Of a DNA stretch of 64,000 bases, positions 61,017 to 64,000 are shown piece after piece (positions within the stretch are counted from its first letter, which is position 1; every line of letters starts with the position of its first letter). The notes under the pieces are model-generated. The model was not told where the DNA came from. It made no database searches and was given only the letters and a program-made list of their open reading frames with translations. Source of the stretch: Motiliproteus sp. MSK22-1 (GTDB lineage Bacteria > Pseudomonadota > Gammaproteobacteria > Pseudomonadales > Balneatricaceae); assembly GCF_001968815.1 (NCBI RefSeq), contig NZ_MIEQ01000044.1:545982-609981 (forward strand). Reading direction: 5' to 3'. The translations under genes were made by a program, and so were the position numbers.

Positions 61017-62642
61017 CTAAATCAGATCCTCCTCTAAAGTGAACAGACGCTGCGGTTTTGATATCCCCCGCAGTTTGTGCTCACCCAGATCATTTAATTG
61101 AACCCGACAACCGTCAGCAAAAGCCTTGGATATCAGCACTGGACATTTAAGCACCTTAGTCATAGTTTCAATACGTGCCGCTTCATTTGCAGCGGGACCA
61201 ATCACGGTAAACTCCAGTCTATCTTCAGTTCCGATATTGCCGTAGGTGACATCGCCAAGATGAAGACCAATACCAAAATCTATTTCTTTCCAACCATTTT
61301 CGGGGGACTGAAGGTTGTTGACTCGGATTCTATTTCGGGCATCACGAACAGCCATAATTGCCGCATCACAGGCCTGCTCATAATTCACAAATGTGTTTCG
61401 ACCATCGCTTTGCCCATAGTCGATCGGGAAAATAGCCAGCACAGCATCGCCCACAAAACGTAATACTTCGCCACCGTTATCAGCAACCGAACCGGCAATA
61501 CAGTCAAAGAAACGATTAAGGTGATCCAGGAACTCTTTTCTGGAAATCTCCTGGGCTAAAACCGTTGATTGACGTAGATCACTGAACCAGATTACAGCGT
61601 GGATATCTTCTCCATCTCCACGTTTTATCTGCCCATTAAGTACTCGCTCACCCGTATGCTTCCCAATAAATGTTTGCAGTAACGAGGTAGCTGTATGCTG
61701 CTTAGCATGAACTTCAAATAAACGGCCAAGTAATGGAATAATCTCGTGTATCTGCGCCAAAATCTCCAGAGAAAAACCTTCTGGATGATCTGTAGCAAAT
61801 GTAATTACGTTAATCTGACCATCAGAGAAAGACATAGGTAGAGCTACGTAATCGGTCCCCCCTTCGTCACGAAGATCTTCGATGATAGGAAAGTCTTTAC
61901 CCGCAGGAATATCTTTGATTTTGCGCCTAACCCCACCACTACCTTCCAGTACCGGTATTAAAGGACTGTGCTGAAATGCATTACTGGACAGTGTTTCGTG
62001 GGTAGCACCAAACTCTTCCAATTCTCCAACTGATCGTTTCCAACGATAGGCTCTCGCAGCAAGCAATGGGTGCAGCGTAGGAATGACCACATTTAAAAGT
62101 AGTAACTGTGCTCCCTGTTCATTCAGCTGTTGCACTAAGCGCATAACCAATTCACTAGAGGTGGCCGCATCCCAGGCTTCCCAAAGCAACCAATTGATTA
62201 AGGGGTTAGTATGCCCCGTTGTTTGATGCAGGCTATGAGTAAATGCCTGCTGCTCATCTTCATACCAACTCTCCATTCGGTCCCGATAAAATGCCAAATA
62301 ATCCTTAACAGGGGCAGCTTCTGGATAAGGATTCAGGTAAGACCAAACAACATTCTGTTCAATCTGCCCACCAACAACCAAATTCCAATAAGAAGCATTT
62401 CCCTTAAACGGGCAATGAGTCATATGATCGGTGGCTATCAACAGATCCATTCGTACATCTTTCTTGGGAAAATAGTATACCGGCTGGTAACGGGGCTCCT
62501 TCAGCACAATGACATCATGGCTGTCTGCAATGGTTACCCCGGCAAAAGTTGTACGAATTTGTCTATTTGCAGGAGAGAATTGTAACTCGTAGTCTGGACG
62601 AGCTGAGACCTGTGTCGAGTTGGAATCTATAGTCAAAGCCAT
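61017..62642 (-). CDS. DUF427 domain fused to class III adenylate/guanylate cyclase
   Basis: A 541-residue cytoplasmic fusion protein. Residues about 20-125 are a DUF427 domain (RTTFAGVTIADSHDVIVLKE, YYFPKKDVRMDLLIATDHMT, HCPFKGNASYWNLVVGGQIE). The middle (about 135-335) is a helical/GAF-like sensory region. The C-terminal cyclase catalytic domain (about 340-520) has the two metal Asp residues in HAVIWFSDLRQST (near 349) and FVGDAVLAIFPI (near 397), the transition-state Asn/Arg in VIGPAANEAARIETM, and GIGLHLGDVTYGN. It should make cAMP or cGMP. DUF427 is usually a stand-alone small domain of unknown role, so its use as a sensor is unusual. Confidence 0.88.
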   Translation of the reverse strand: MALTIDSNSTQVSARPDYELQFSPANRQIRTTFAGVTIADSHDVIVLKEPRYQPVYYFPKKDVRMDLLIATDHMTHCPFKGNASYWNLVVGGQIEQNVVWSYLNPYPEAAPVKDYLAFYRDRMESWYEDEQQAFTHSLHQTTGHTNPLINWLLWEAWDAATSSELVMRLVQQLNEQGAQLLLLNVVIPTLHPLLAARAYRWKRSVGELEEFGATHETLSSNAFQHSPLIPVLEGSGGVRRKIKDIPAGKDFPIIEDLRDEGGTDYVALPMSFSDGQINVITFATDHPEGFSLEILAQIHEIIPLLGRLFEVHAKQHTATSLLQTFIGKHTGERVLNGQIKRGDGEDIHAVIWFSDLRQSTVLAQEISRKEFLDHLNRFFDCIAGSVADNGGEVLRFVGDAVLAIFPIDYGQSDGRNTFVNYEQACDAAIMAVRDARNRIRVNNLQSPENGWKEIDFGIGLHLGDVTYGNIGTEDRLEFTVIGPAANEAARIETMTKVLKCPVLISKAFADGCRVQLNDLGEHKLRGISKPQRLFTLEEDLI

Positions 62643-62799
62643 CGCTATGGATCTCCTGTGCGCTGGATGGACAGGTGTAAAAATGAAGAGCGCACTAAGT
62701 TAGAATAGTTACTGATTTGTCCTGAAGATACTTGGTTAGTAGCTTTAACATAGCCCCTGATCAGCTATCTAACTAGAAGTTCGGTAGAAAAAGAACTGG

Positions 62800-62830
62800 A
62801 TACCTCCCGGTCATAAGACTCAGGAGGTAT
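62800..62830 (-). terminator. Probable cysE terminator hairpin
   Basis: ATACCTCC (62800-62807) and GGAGGTAT (62823-62830) form an 8-bp stem with a 15-nt loop. On the minus strand it follows the cysE stop by 12 bp and leads into a T-rich stretch (CCAGTTCTTTTTC). Confidence 0.5.
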
Positions 62831-62842
62831 TAAAATTTAGGC

Positions 62843-63670
62843 CTATTTTACTCCTTCAAAAACGGGCGATTCCGACTTTTCAGGAGTTTCATCATCCAGC
62901 ACGTTTTGATCCATTGTCTCGGATGGACAGGCACAGCGTGGTTTCCCAACAACTTTAGCGGGTACCCCGACTACCGTTGTATGCGCAGGCACAGGACTCA
63001 GAACAACACTACCCGCACCTATTTTGGCCCCCTCCCCTACTTCAATGTTTCCCAGCACCGTCGCTCCGGCACCGATCAAAACACCGGTACGGATTTTTGG
63101 ATGCCTGTCCCCGGTTTCGCTCCCCGTACCACCCAGCGTCACGGACTGCAAAATAGAAACATTATCTTCAATCACCGCCGTTTCACCAATAACTATGCCC
63201 GTGGCATGATCAAACATCACCCCTTTCCCTATTGAGCAGGCAGGGTGAATATCCACACCAAATACTTCCGCATTACGACTCTGAAGATACAGAGCCAATG
63301 GCTTACGGCCATTCTTCCAAAGGTAGTGCGCGATTCGGTGAGTTTGGATAGCCTGATAACCCTTGAAATATTGAATCACAGACAATAGTGACTCAACAGC
63401 AGGATCCCGGTTATAAACTGAAATAACATCAATGGCTGCAAAACTGGTTATTTCAGGATTAACAGAGTATGCCGTTTCAAAAAGAGTCTTTAGCTCAGAC
63501 TGACTTATCCCGTCATCGTTTAGTTTACGAGACAATATCGAGCCAAGGCATTCGCCAAAATTACCATGGTTTAATACATCCGTATCCATAATACGAGATA
63601 AAAAGGGCTCGTCTTTGGCCAATTGCTCGGCCTCGCCTCTAATTTTTGTCCAGGCTTGTAGCGTATGCAT
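62843..63670 (-). CDS. cysE: Serine O-acetyltransferase
   Basis: Makes O-acetylserine from serine and acetyl-CoA, the committing step of cysteine synthesis. The 275 residues match E. coli CysE (273). The helical N-terminal domain (1-140) includes ILSRKLNDDGISQSELKTLF and RIAHYLWKNGRKPLALYLQS. The left-handed beta-helix has SIGKGVMFDHATGIVIGETA, VSILQSVTLGGTGSETGDRH and IEVGEGAKIGAGSVVLSPVP. The catalytic His residues (DHATG and GDRHPK) are present. The C-terminal tail (about 250-275), which binds the sulfhydrylase CysK in CysE, is present but ends in EGVK and not the usual Ile, so complex formation is doubtful. Confidence 0.94.
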   Translation of the reverse strand: MHTLQAWTKIRGEAEQLAKDEPFLSRIMDTDVLNHGNFGECLGSILSRKLNDDGISQSELKTLFETAYSVNPEITSFAAIDVISVYNRDPAVESLLSVIQYFKGYQAIQTHRIAHYLWKNGRKPLALYLQSRNAEVFGVDIHPACSIGKGVMFDHATGIVIGETAVIEDNVSILQSVTLGGTGSETGDRHPKIRTGVLIGAGATVLGNIEVGEGAKIGAGSVVLSPVPAHTTVVGVPAKVVGKPRCACPSETMDQNVLDDETPEKSESPVFEGVK

Positions 63671-63848
63671 CTGTAAATCCTCTGTAAAAACAGTACCGGG
63701 CTCTCGTCACACCGTTCTTCATCCGACAATAACACGAGATCTTCCAGCAACCCGGATATGGTACAGAATCTAAAGAGACTTAAAATGACTAATTGGTATA
63801 TTTTACCCCTCATCTACAAAGAAATACTGTTTTACATACCCCAGCCAT
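63671..63848. other. cysE upstream region
   Basis: No gene. It contains the cysE ribosome-binding site (GAGGATT) and presumably its promoter. No CysB or cysteine-responsive element was recognised. Confidence 0.4.
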
Positions 63849-63877
63849 AAAAAAGCCCCGTCCGTCAGGACGAGGCT
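63849..63877 (-). terminator. Strong rho-independent terminator (minus strand)
   Basis: Stem AGCCCCGTCC (63854-63863) against GGACGAGGCT (63868-63877), one mismatch, loop GTCA. On the minus strand it is followed by TTTTTT. It must end a minus-strand transcript entering from beyond 64000. Confidence 0.85.
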
Positions 63878-63893
63878 TTCTCGGTTAGGCGCT

Positions 63894-63998
63894 TGGCGAT
63901 GGAAGTCCTACAGGCGTACAGGCTGTAGTCGCAAAATCGGGCCAGAGCATGCTCTGGACATTTCCGTTTTTGCCCTACTCTCACGTAGCTCATCGCCA
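63894..63998. repeat. Nested inverted-repeat element at window end
   Basis: Outer arms TGGCGATG (63894-63901) and CATCGCCA (63991-63998) enclose two internal hairpins. One is CTACAG/CTGTAG (63908-63913 with 63923-63928). The other is a long one (63931-63973) in which GCAAAA pairs with TTTTGC, capped by the 16-bp perfect palindrome CCAGAGCATGCTCTGG (63942-63957). It sits directly before the minus-strand terminator. The GTGAGAGTAGG and CATCGCC wording on the minus strand resembles the 3' end of 5S rRNA, but the middle of a 5S is missing. Both strands have open frames through it. Confidence 0.55.
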
Positions 63999-64000
63999 CT

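Noticed and set aside
63889..64000. 5S rRNA gene on the minus strand
   Set aside because: Only short 3'-end-like stretches match; the conserved central 5S segment is missing, so an rRNA call is not supported.

Overview
The window looks like chromosomal DNA from a marine gammaproteobacterium, probably in or near the Oceanospirillales/Hahella-type groups. The evidence is a class II DAHP synthase next to a YqcC gene, a chromosomal DnaT-like/lambda P-like pair, PurU, XseA, FklB, long-form NhaA, DctB/DctD, several TRAP transporters and a PEP-CTERM protein, with mid-range base composition throughout. The species cannot be fixed from the sequence alone. No tRNA, CRISPR array, integrase or transposase gene was found. 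Gene density is high and most genes appear intact.

Region by region. 1-1369: 3' part of class II DAHP synthase, then yqcC. 1489-3901 (minus): two DUF1538 membrane proteins, a PII-like protein and a CBS protein, probably one regulated transport module. 3994-7519: a GIY-YIG protein, a DUF3549 protein, a lambda P-like protein and a DnaT-like protein overlapping it by 89 bp, and a possible small membrane protein. 7749-9267 (minus): CBS protein and purU. 9450-15112 (plus): AMP/thymidine-phosphorylase-like enzyme, PRPP-synthase-like enzyme, AlkB-like dioxygenase, xseA and an M23 peptidase. 15270-18079 (plus): fklB, an alpha/beta hydrolase and an unusual CobT-like phosphoribosyltransferase. 18110-19181 (minus): a small conserved protein and a LuxR-type regulator with a degenerate receiver.

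19462-29133 is a catabolic locus for glutarate or 2-hydroxyglutarate: SDR, L-2-hydroxyglutarate oxidase, TAXI-TRAP permease and binding protein, CaiB-type CoA-transferase and glutaryl-CoA dehydrogenase on minus, with a divergent LysR regulator. 29144-34260 is accessory-looking: a serine hydrolase, an orphan 21-codon signal peptide, a DUF2278 protein, a secreted single-heme protein, and a PEP-CTERM protein preceded by a good sigma-54 promoter match and an 18-bp perfect palindrome. 34520-36881: CheY-like, CheC-like and histidine kinase genes in one operon. 36902-40801: an EI-type phosphotransferase, NhaA and a ribosome hibernation factor.

40980-45656 (minus): a periplasmic solute-binding protein and the DctD/DctB two-component pair. 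45837-50632: AraC/LysE, DUF2798, FMN reductase with divergent LysR, and another LysR. 50845-55357: a YdiJ-type D-2-hydroxyglutarate dehydrogenase converging on fumC. 55674-57612: two GNAT acetyltransferases and a PaiB-like protein. 57783-60896: a DctPQM TRAP transporter. 61017-63670 (minus): a DUF427/class III cyclase fusion and cysE. The window ends in a rho-independent terminator and a roughly 105-bp nested inverted-repeat element that I cannot assign.

A common theme is uptake and oxidation of C4/C5 dicarboxylates and hydroxyacids (glutarate, both 2-hydroxyglutarate enantiomers, fumarate/malate), with many dedicated regulators. The points most worth checking are the DUF1538/PII/CBS module, the glutarate locus, the sigma-54-type promoter of the PEP-CTERM gene, the orphan signal peptide, the tandem 22-bp repeats before the PRPP synthase gene, and the terminal structured repeat.
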